DNA from: Planctomycetota bacterium
GTDB taxonomy: Bacteria > Planctomycetota > UBA8742 > SKZP01
Length of the DNA stretch: 7,363 bases
Assembly (NCBI GenBank): GCA_007127275.1
Contig: SKZP01000097.1
Coordinates: 1 to 7,363, forward strand
Direction: 5' to 3'
Both the position numbers and the translations under genes were made by a program. Under the pieces are notes generated by a model, which saw nothing but the letters and a program-made list of their open reading frames with translations, did no database searches and had not been told where the DNA came from. Shown here piece after piece: positions 1 to 5,343 of the stretch. Numbering within the stretch: position 1 is the stretch's first letter; each line of letters starts with the position of its first letter.

Positions 1-147
1 CGTTGCGGGTCGGGGAGGATTTGCTTCGGAAGGCGCGACACACTTCGGGTGAGGTCGCCGCGCTGTCGTGCGAACTGCGCTCCGCGTGCACCTCCGCGCC
101 GGGGCTCCCCCGCGGACGAACGGGAGCCCGCCAACGCTGTCGGTCGG
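1..147. other. Left-edge segment with no assignable gene
   Basis: No start codon with a ribosome site and no recognisable protein is visible. Plus-strand frame 3 is open from the edge and closes at a TAG (150-152) inside the terminus of the adjacent repeat element. Its translation begins LRVGEDLLRKARHTSGEV and turns Cys/Arg-rich towards the end. It could be the last ~49 residues of an upstream gene, but composition alone does not establish this. An 8-bp perfect stem (GGGCTCCC 102-109 with GGGAGCCC 122-129, 12-nt loop) lies in the same segment. It resembles a terminator stem but has no T-tract on either side. Confidence 0.3.
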
Positions 148-330
148 CTTAGGAGCTGACTGGAACTACCTTCCGAACGTTGAGCGTCACGAGCGAAAGC
201 TATGCAAGGCGGAGGAAGGTGAGCCGCGAAGGCGTGACGAGTCCCGTCGAGCCGCGCAACCGACGACAACGAAGCAGAGCCGAGCGCAGGTGCTCAACGT
301 TCGGAAGCAATTTCCTGACAGCTCGCTAAG
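148..330 (-). repeat. MITE-like palindromic element, copy 1
   Basis: This 183-bp non-coding element is repeated in inverted orientation at 2964-3144. Hand alignment of its reverse complement with copy 2 gives about 21 differences, so about 88 % identity, with two single-base indels. Its ends are imperfect terminal inverted repeats of about 35 bp (151-185 and 292-327). Both begin AG(c)GAGCTG and finish with the shared block TTCCGAACGTTGAGC. Just outside each is CTNAG: CTTAG at 148-152 and CTAAG at 326-330, read on the plus strand. There is no transposase inside, so if mobile it must be moved in trans. The two CTNAG ends differ at the middle base, so a clean target duplication is not demonstrated. 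The sense is set by taking copy 2 as plus. The M50 protease gene ends inside the right terminus. Confidence 0.8.
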
Positions 331-1018
331 TGCCGAGTACGTGTACGTGAAGGTTGCCCGTCCAGTTGTGCAGGCCGAGATTGACGTAGGCCCAGGCGAA
401 GAACTCGCGTGACATGTGGACGAGCGGACCGAGCACGGCGCGGATCACGCCGGTGAGCACGAGCACGAGGACAATTGCGATGCCGACGACCGGTGGCAGG
501 TTAAGGTAGGTCCGACGGGTCTGCGGCGGCAGAAAGTAGGCGAGGACGCGGGAGCCGTCAAGCGGCGGAATGGGAATCAGGTTGAAAAAGGCAATCAGCA
601 CGTTTGCGAATAAGACAATGTAAAAGAAGGTGAAGGCGTAGGAGCCCGGCGCGAACAATGGCGTTAGCAGTAGATACAGTGCGAAGACGACGAGTACGAA
701 GCCAAGCTGAAAGCCCGGCCCGGCGAGTGCCGTCCAGACAATGTCGCGTCTGGGGTGGCGCAGCCCGGCCGGGTTAATCGGCACGGGCTTCATTCCGCCG
801 AACGGCACGCCGGTGGCGATGACGAGCACAAGCGGCAGCACAATGGTCATGAACGGATCAATGTGCGGCACGGGCTGGAAGGTCAGGCGGCCCATGCGCG
901 CGGCGGTGTCGTCGCCGAGCTTGAGCGCCGACCAGGCGTGGCCGTATTCGTGGACGACGCCGCCGGCAATGATGCCGGTGATCGCCGCGGCAATGATGAC
1001 GATCACTTCGAAGCTCAT
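326..1018 (-). CDS. Site-2 protease family (M50) membrane zinc metallopeptidase
   Basis: This 230-residue protein is predicted to be an intramembrane zinc protease that cuts substrates within or near the membrane; the substrate is unknown. The zinc motif HEYGH is at residues 23-27 in the first hydrophobic helix. It is followed by the family block GRLTFQPVPHIDP (43-55), GGMKPVPINP (74-83), an AGPG turn (99-102), and NLIPIPPLDG (146-155), whose Asp154 is the expected third metal ligand. Hydrophobic helices lie at about 3-22, 57-72, 104-122, 128-148 and 174-195. It looks like the compact S2P group without a PDZ domain, not RseP/RasP. The ATG start is supported by GGAG five bases upstream. It is transcribed divergently from purH across 134 bp. 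Its TAG stop (326-328) lies inside the CTNAG end of the repeat element, so the native C-terminus may have been altered by insertion. Family assignment is secure; regulation and target are not visible. Confidence 0.93.
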   Translation of the reverse strand: MSFEVIVIIAAAITGIIAGGVVHEYGHAWSALKLGDDTAARMGRLTFQPVPHIDPFMTIVLPLVLVIATGVPFGGMKPVPINPAGLRHPRRDIVWTALAGPGFQLGFVLVVFALYLLLTPLFAPGSYAFTFFYIVLFANVLIAFFNLIPIPPLDGSRVLAYFLPPQTRRTYLNLPPVVGIAIVLVLVLTGVIRAVLGPLVHMSREFFAWAYVNLGLHNWTGNLHVHVLGT

Positions 1019-1079
1019 TGACGCTCCGTGAGGCGAGAGCGGAAGCCGGTTGCCGCTCGCCGACGTTAAGGGTTGCGAA

Positions 1080-1108
1080 TTGGCGCGCCCGCGCCGGTTT
1101 GCTATGCC
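1080..1108 (+). promoter_or_regulatory. Candidate weak sigma-70-like promoter for purH
   Basis: TTGGCG (1080-1085) and TATGCC (1103-1108) are separated by 17 bases and lie about 45 bases before the purH ATG. They match 4/6 and 3/6 of the -35 and -10 consensus. A GGCGC/GCGCC inverted repeat (1082-1095) overlaps the -35 and spacer. No purine-riboswitch-like structure was recognised. This is a weak match in GC-rich DNA and could be chance. Confidence 0.25.
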
Positions 1109-1152
1109 TGCGCAAACGTTCGTTGCCGCCCTCCCTTTGCGTGATACCCGCC

Positions 1153-2817
1153 ATGCCGCGCCAGATCAAGACTGCCCTACTCAGCGTTTCCGACAAAACC
1201 GGCCTCGTGGACTTCGCCCAGTTCCTCGCCTCGACGGGGGTGACGCTGATCTCCACCGGCGGTACGGCCAAGGCGTTGCGCGAGGCGGGGCTCGAGGTCA
1301 AGGGCGTCTCCGAGGTTACGGGCTTTCCCGAGGTGCTGCGTGGCCGGGTGAAGACGCTGCACCCCCACATTCACGCGGGGCTGCTAGCCGACACGCGGCG
1401 TGAGGAGGACGCGGCACAGCTTGCCGAGTTGGGGCTTGCCTCGATTGATCTTGTCGCGGTGAACCTCTATCCGTTCGAGCGCACCGCGGCGGCCCACTGG
1501 CAGGCAGATGCGGCCGGCTTTGAGGAGGTGGTGGAGAACATTGACATTGGCGGGCCGTGCCTCGTGCGTGCCGCGGCAAAGAACCACGCGAACGTCGTCG
1601 TGCTGACCTCGCCGGCGCAGTATGCGAGTGTTCAGGCGCAACTGGAGGCGAACGAGAGCGTCGACGAGGCGACGCGCCGCACGCTGGCGCTGGCTGCGTA
1701 CCGGCACACGGCGGCCTACGACGCGGCCATTGCGACCTGGCTCGAGCATCAACTCGCCGGGCAACAGCAACCGGAAGCGGAGGCGGAGCAGCCGGAGTGG
1801 CCGGAGGTGTTCGTGCGCCGCTTCGACAAGGTGGCCGCACTGCGCTACGGGGAGAATCCGCACCAGCAAGCCGCCTACTACGCAGAGATGGCACCGCCAG
1901 AGCGGGCGAGCCTCGCCACGGCGCGGCAACTGCACGGCGGCGAGGTCAGCTACAACAACCTGCTGGATTGCGAAGCGGCGATGCTGCTTGCGGGCGAGCT
2001 CGCCGAGCCGGCCTGCGCGGTGATCAAGCACACGAACCCGTGCGGCGCAGCCGTCGCCGAGGACGCAACGACGGCGTTCGAGCGGGCCCGGGATGCGGAT
2101 CCGACCTCGGCCTTCGGCGGCATCCTCGCTCTGAACCGCCGCGTCGACCAAGCGCTTGCCGAGGCCATTTGCGCGAAAGGGCAGTTTTATGAGTGCCTGG
2201 TTGCCCCAAGTGTGGCGGAGGAAGCGCTCGAGGTCTTCAAGCAGGGCACGGGCTGGGTGACGCGGTTGCGCATTCTCGCCGTGGGGCAGCCGGAGGCTGA
2301 GCGACTAGAGCCGAGCCGTGCGCGCACCGAGGCGGTGCTGCGCGGTCTCGAAGGGGGGCTGCTCGTGCAACAACCGGATACGCGCCTCTACGCTGCGGAG
2401 CCGGCACCCAAGCAGGTACGGTGGACGAACGCAACGGCCGAGGCGCCGCCGGCAACGCTGCACGAGGATTTGCACCTTGCCTGGGTCGTGTGCAAGCACG
2501 TCAAGTCAAACGCCATTGTCCTCGCCAAGCAGGGGGTGGCCATTGGCGTCGGCGCCGGGCAGATGAGCCGCGTCGAAGCGACACAGATTGCCGTACACCG
2601 CGCGCAAACCATTGGCGGCGAACAGGCCACCGTTGGCAGCGTGCTCGCCTCCGACGCCTTCTTTCCGTTTCCGGACAGTATTGATCACGCGGCGAACGCC
2701 GGCGTCAAAGCGATCATCCAGCCCGGCGGCTCCAAGCGCGACGGTGACGTGATTGGCGCCTGCGAAAAGTACAAGATTCCCATGGTCTTCACGGGCATGC
2801 GCCACTTCCGCCACTGA
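1153..2817 (+). CDS. purH: Bifunctional AICAR transformylase / IMP cyclohydrolase
   Basis: PurH performs the last two steps of de novo purine synthesis in the cytosol. It formylates AICAR with 10-formyltetrahydrofolate, then closes the ring to IMP. The N-terminal MGS-like cyclohydrolase domain is clear: SVSDKTG (11-17), STGGT (34-38), GFPEVLRGRVKTLHP (57-71) and NIDIGGPCLVRAAAKN. The transformylase domain shows RYGENPHQ (231-238), the catalytic Lys-His in KHTNPCG (292-298), the SAFGG segment, and the characteristic C-terminus ending VFTGMRHFRH. At 554 residues it is about 25 longer than the E. coli enzyme. The extra length lies before the KH motif, including a Gln/Glu/Ala-rich interdomain linker near 205-217. 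The ATG at 1153 matches the family N-terminus; a longer frame from 1018 would add an unrelated 45-residue leader antisense to the protease promoter. No strong Shine-Dalgarno is present; GTG at 1141 is an alternative. It appears monocistronic, with a terminator downstream. Confidence 0.97.
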   Translation: MPRQIKTALLSVSDKTGLVDFAQFLASTGVTLISTGGTAKALREAGLEVKGVSEVTGFPEVLRGRVKTLHPHIHAGLLADTRREEDAAQLAELGLASIDLVAVNLYPFERTAAAHWQADAAGFEEVVENIDIGGPCLVRAAAKNHANVVVLTSPAQYASVQAQLEANESVDEATRRTLALAAYRHTAAYDAAIATWLEHQLAGQQQPEAEAEQPEWPEVFVRRFDKVAALRYGENPHQQAAYYAEMAPPERASLATARQLHGGEVSYNNLLDCEAAMLLAGELAEPACAVIKHTNPCGAAVAEDATTAFERARDADPTSAFGGILALNRRVDQALAEAICAKGQFYECLVAPSVAEEALEVFKQGTGWVTRLRILAVGQPEAERLEPSRARTEAVLRGLEGGLLVQQPDTRLYAAEPAPKQVRWTNATAEAPPATLHEDLHLAWVVCKHVKSNAIVLAKQGVAIGVGAGQMSRVEATQIAVHRAQTIGGEQATVGSVLASDAFFPFPDSIDHAANAGVKAIIQPGGSKRDGDVIGACEKYKIPMVFTGMRHFRH

Positions 2818-2898
2818 CCCGTAGCTGGCCGACATCCGGTCGGACCCGGGTCAACGAGTGACGGCGAAACATACCGTCCGGGCGCCGCGCACGGCCAA

Positions 2899-2945
2899 AA
2901 CAAGAAACGCTTACGGGTCATGCGACTCCGTAAGCGTTCTTTGTT
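2899..2945 (+). terminator. Bidirectional intrinsic terminator downstream of purH
   Basis: AACAAGAAACGCTTACGG (2899-2916) pairs with CCGTAAGCGTTCTTTGTT (2928-2945). This makes an 18-bp stem with two adjacent mismatches; the inner GTC/GAC (2917-2919, 2924-2926) extends it to an ATGC loop with one unpaired T. The 10-bp core ACGCTTACGG/CCGTAAGCGT is followed on both strands by a T-rich run (TTCTTTGTT in the plus direction, TTTCTTGTTTT in the minus). That is the shape of a two-way rho-independent terminator. It separates purH from the convergent acidic-protein gene and lies 82 bases after the purH stop. Confidence 0.82.
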
Positions 2946-2963
2946 CGCCATGTCGCCGTGCGA

Positions 2964-3144
2964 CTCAGGAGCTGTCAGAAAATTGCTTCCGACGTTGAGC
3001 ACCTGTGCTCGGCCCTGCTTCGTTGTCGTCGGTTGCGCGGCTCGACGTGACTTGTCACCCCTGCGCGGCTCACCTTCCTCCGCCTTGTATAGCCTTCGCT
3101 CGTGACGCTCAACGTTCGGAATGGACGTTCTGTCGACTCCTTAG
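2964..3144 (+). repeat. MITE-like palindromic element, copy 2
   Basis: This 181-bp copy is inverted relative to 148-330. Its terminal inverted repeats are 2967-3000 (starting AGGAGCTGTCAG) and 3107-3141 (starting AGGAGTCGACAG on the minus strand). They share the TTCCGAACGTTGAGC block, with one A missing in the left one. Outer ends are CTCAG (2964-2968) and CTTAG (3140-3144). The centre carries a perfect GTGAC-TT-GTCAC dyad (3047-3058), and TGCGCGGCTC occurs twice in direct orientation around it (from 3034 and from 3062). No ORF of note is conserved between the two copies. The divergence between copies is concentrated in the outer 20 bases of the right end. The stop of the adjacent minus-strand gene (3141-3143) is embedded in the terminus. 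Confidence 0.82.
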
Positions 3145-4085
3145 TCGTTGCGCGTGATCTCGCTATTGGCCGTCATCTCGAACGTGCCGGTGCCGTCGAT
3201 TTGCATATGCTCGTCGCCGCCCTTGATGCGGACGGGGCCTTCGAGCTTTATCGACACTCCGACCATCAACTCCACGTCGACGAACATCTCACCCGAGGTC
3301 TCCATGCTCATGGTCATCCCCGGGCCGATCTCGCCCGACATGTTCATGACGACGTCGAACTTCGCGGTACGACGGCCGTTCACCTGGGACAGGCCGGCGA
3401 AGGTGACGTTGAACTCGCGGTCGGCAAGGCCCATTTCGTCGGCGTCTTGGCCCAGAATCTCTTCAATGTCGAGCTCGACGTCGTCGCCGACATCGAACGT
3501 GTTGCCGGTGAGCGCGTCACGAAGGTTGTTGTCCGTGCTGCCGTCGGCCATGTCGCTCATTTCCCTGACCTCGCCACGCGGCACTCGGTCCCCTTCCTCG
3601 GCCTGGTCGTCGCTTTCGCAGTATGCGACGTCCCACCCGTCGCCGTCGCGAGTCACGTGGTAGGTGCGGCCGACAGTGTTGCTCTCGGCTTCCTGCGCCC
3701 GGCCGTCATCCACGTTGCGGGTCTTGTTTTCGTGCACGGAAATCCGCAACGCGGTGATTTCTCCTTCGTCGTCGACCTCCAATACCTCAATGGTATTGCG
3801 GCCGGATTCGGTTTGCTCGGTTTCCGACTCGTGGACCACCGCGCCGTCCATGGAAAGGGAGGTCGACTCCTTGAAGGTCGTGCCATGCTCGGCATCGATA
3901 CGGTCCCCTTTCGCGGGGCCGGCGCCCTCTTCGAAGGTTACCGAGTCTTCGTCGACTTCCGCGGAGCCGTTGGGCGTCGTGTCATCTTGGTCCGGGTCGT
4001 CGGGCTCGAAGCTTTGGGCGACGACGAGGCCGGGTAGACCGACGAGGCCGAGTACGAGCAGTGTCAGCGCGAGTGTTTTGCGCAT
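3141..4085 (-). CDS. Exported acidic protein of unknown function
   Basis: This 314-residue protein has a clear Sec signal peptide. Arg2-Lys3 is followed by a hydrophobic core LALTLLVLGLVGLPGLVV, with signal-peptidase I cleavage likely after VVA (residue 23). No lipobox Cys is present, so it is probably periplasmic or secreted and soluble. The mature protein starts with a disordered Asp/Glu-rich stretch (about 25-60). It then has alternating polar/hydrophobic segments suggesting beta-structure, such as REFNVTFAGLSQVNGRRTAKF and a Met-rich segment near 250-275. Only one Cys is visible. The overall shape recalls small exported beta-rich proteins of Planctomycetota, but I cannot assign a family. 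The start is fixed by AAGGAGGA four bases upstream of ATG at 4085; the upstream extension to 4127 would mask the signal peptide. The TAA stop lies within the end of repeat copy 2. It converges on purH and diverges from the oxidoreductase. Confidence 0.85.
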   Translation of the reverse strand: MRKTLALTLLVLGLVGLPGLVVAQSFEPDDPDQDDTTPNGSAEVDEDSVTFEEGAGPAKGDRIDAEHGTTFKESTSLSMDGAVVHESETEQTESGRNTIEVLEVDDEGEITALRISVHENKTRNVDDGRAQEAESNTVGRTYHVTRDGDGWDVAYCESDDQAEEGDRVPRGEVREMSDMADGSTDNNLRDALTGNTFDVGDDVELDIEEILGQDADEMGLADREFNVTFAGLSQVNGRRTAKFDVVMNMSGEIGPGMTMSMETSGEMFVDVELMVGVSIKLEGPVRIKGGDEHMQIDGTGTFEMTANSEITRND

Positions 4086-4089
4086 GCAT

Positions 4090-4097
4090 TCCTCCTT
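4090..4097 (-). promoter_or_regulatory. Strong ribosome binding site of the exported protein
   Basis: Read on the minus strand this is AAGGAGGA, an essentially full anti-16S match, placed four bases before the ATG at 4085. It is the strongest Shine-Dalgarno seen in the window and decides the start in favour of the signal-peptide-bearing form. An overlapping out-of-frame ATG (4087-4089) lies between it and the start. Confidence 0.8.
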
Positions 4098-4215
4098 GCG
4101 ACGGAACGAGAACGAGATACGTGTCACGGCCCACAGGCGAACCTCGTGTTACACCAAGTAGCAAGCCGGCACGTGGATGGTACTCTATTCGTAGCATAAC
4201 GGAGAAAAAACGAAA

Positions 4216-4239
4216 GGCGTACCGGGAAACCGGTACGTC
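4216..4239 (+). promoter_or_regulatory. GAAA-tetraloop hairpin in the oxidoreductase leader
   Basis: GGCGTACCGG (4216-4225) and CCGGTACGTC (4230-4239) form a 10-bp stem with a single G-U pair, capped by a GAAA (GNRA) tetraloop. It sits 39 bases before the ATG at 4279 and is preceded by an A-rich stretch. An ACGTACGT palindrome follows at once. There is no clean T-tract, so it is not an obvious intrinsic terminator. It may be an mRNA-stability or regulatory leader element or, as DNA, an operator. No convincing -35/-10 pair was found in this 193-bp divergent spacer. Confidence 0.6.
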
Positions 4240-4278
4240 ACACGTACGTTTTGTCGCCGCAAGAAAGGACGGCCGTTC

Positions 4279-5298
4279 ATGCGCACCTTCCGCTTCGAAT
4301 CATTCGGCTTGGACCGACTTCACGCCGTGGAAACCGACGTACCCGAGCCGGGGCCGGGCGAGGTCCGCGTCGAGGTCAAGGCGCTCTCGCTGAACTACCG
4401 CGACATCCTCGTCGTCGAGGGGGCCTACAATCCCAAATTGCGGCTGCCGGCCACGCCGGTCAGCGACGCCGCGGGCGTCGTGCGCGCGGTCGGCGAGAAT
4501 GTTGAGGCGGTTAAAGTCGGCGACGAGGTGGTCAGCGTCTTCGTTTCCGGCTGGTTGAGCGGTCCGTTTCGCGACAGCTACGTGAAGACCACGCTCGGCA
4601 CACCCGGTCCGGGCATGGCGGCGGAGCAGGTGGTGCTGCCCGCCGCGGCGGTGCTCGCCAAGCCCGCACACCTTGATTTCGCCCAGGCCTCGACGCTCGT
4701 GTGCGCCTACCTCACCGCGTGGTCCTGCCTGGTCACGGAAGCGGGCTTCGACCCGAGCGGCGCAGTGGACAAAACGGTGCTGACGCTCGGCACCGGCGGC
4801 GTTTCCGTGGCGGCGTTGCAGCTTGCCAAGCTGATGGGCTGCCGCGTCGCCATTACAAGCAGCGACGACGACAAGCTTGCCCGGGCGAAGCAACTCGGCG
4901 CCGACTTCACAGTCAACTACCGGAGCGAACCCGAGTGGGCGAAAGCGGTCGCCCAATGGTCCGACGGCGGCGCCGACCTCGTCATTGACACTGCGGGACG
5001 TGAGACCTTGCCGCACTCACTGCGCGCCGTCAAAGGGGGCGGCACCATCGCCGTGCTGGGAGCGCTGACCGGGCTCGACGCGGAGCTCAACACCGGGCTT
5101 GTGATGATGCGCCGCATTCGGCTCGCCGGGGTGCTCGTCGACTCGCGCGCCGCCTTTCAGCAAATGCTGCGCTTCGTGGAGCGGCACTCGCTCGAGCCAG
5201 TGGTTGACCGCACGGAACCGTTCGAACGCCTCCCGGAGGCGCTTGCGGAGATGAAGAAAGGCAGCCACTTCGGCAAGCTCGTGCTGACGCGTTCGTAG
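4279..5298 (+). CDS. Zinc-independent MDR-superfamily NAD(P)-dependent oxidoreductase
   Basis: This 339-residue medium-chain dehydrogenase/reductase belongs to the group often annotated as zinc-binding alcohol dehydrogenase or quinone reductase (the MDR7-like type). The GroES-like N-terminal domain spans about 1-130, with SLNYRDILVVEGAY (37-50) and PVSDAAGVV (60-68). The Rossmann domain follows, with TLGTGGVSVAALQLAK (169-184) as the dinucleotide loop and TSSDDDK (193-199) at the cofactor-specificity strand. The family signature KGSHFGKLVL is near the C-terminus. The catalytic-zinc Cys of classical alcohol dehydrogenases is replaced by Asn39-Tyr-Arg-Asp, and the structural-zinc four-Cys loop is absent. 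It is therefore probably a metal-free reductase of enones, quinones or similar; the substrate is not predictable. AAAGGA nine bases upstream supports the ATG. It is a single gene, divergent from the exported-protein gene and convergent with the permease gene, with only 45 bp between their stops and no clear terminator there. Confidence 0.92.
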   Translation: MRTFRFESFGLDRLHAVETDVPEPGPGEVRVEVKALSLNYRDILVVEGAYNPKLRLPATPVSDAAGVVRAVGENVEAVKVGDEVVSVFVSGWLSGPFRDSYVKTTLGTPGPGMAAEQVVLPAAAVLAKPAHLDFAQASTLVCAYLTAWSCLVTEAGFDPSGAVDKTVLTLGTGGVSVAALQLAKLMGCRVAITSSDDDKLARAKQLGADFTVNYRSEPEWAKAVAQWSDGGADLVIDTAGRETLPHSLRAVKGGGTIAVLGALTGLDAELNTGLVMMRRIRLAGVLVDSRAAFQQMLRFVERHSLEPVVDRTEPFERLPEALAEMKKGSHFGKLVLTRS

Positions 5299-5343
5299 AT
5301 GGTCGCGACGCTCGCTACGCGGCACCCACGTGCGCAGTGGCAG

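Noticed and set aside
68..412. 114-codon plus-strand open frame at the left
   Set aside because: It runs through repeat copy 1 and antisense into the protease C-terminus, its frame is not conserved in copy 2, and the product is low-complexity Arg-rich.
1018..1152. 45-residue N-terminal extension of PurH
   Set aside because: The extension is Arg/Cys-rich, unlike any PurH leader, and overlaps the protease start. The family N-terminus begins at the ATG at 1153.
1384..2151. 255-codon minus-strand frame opposite purH
   Set aside because: It is a shadow of a well-conserved enzyme gene, with an Arg/Leu-rich product and no motif.
148..3144. Clean target-site duplication of CTNAG around each element
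   Set aside because: Ends read CTTAG/CTAAG in copy 1 and CTCAG/CTTAG in copy 2, so the middle base differs in both. The motif may belong to the inverted repeat and not be a duplication.
3102..4037. 311-codon plus-strand open frame opposite the exported-protein gene
   Set aside because: It is antisense to a frame with a signal peptide and a near-perfect ribosome site, begins inside the repeat element, lacks its own ribosome site, and its His/Val/Asp-rich translation shows no family motif.
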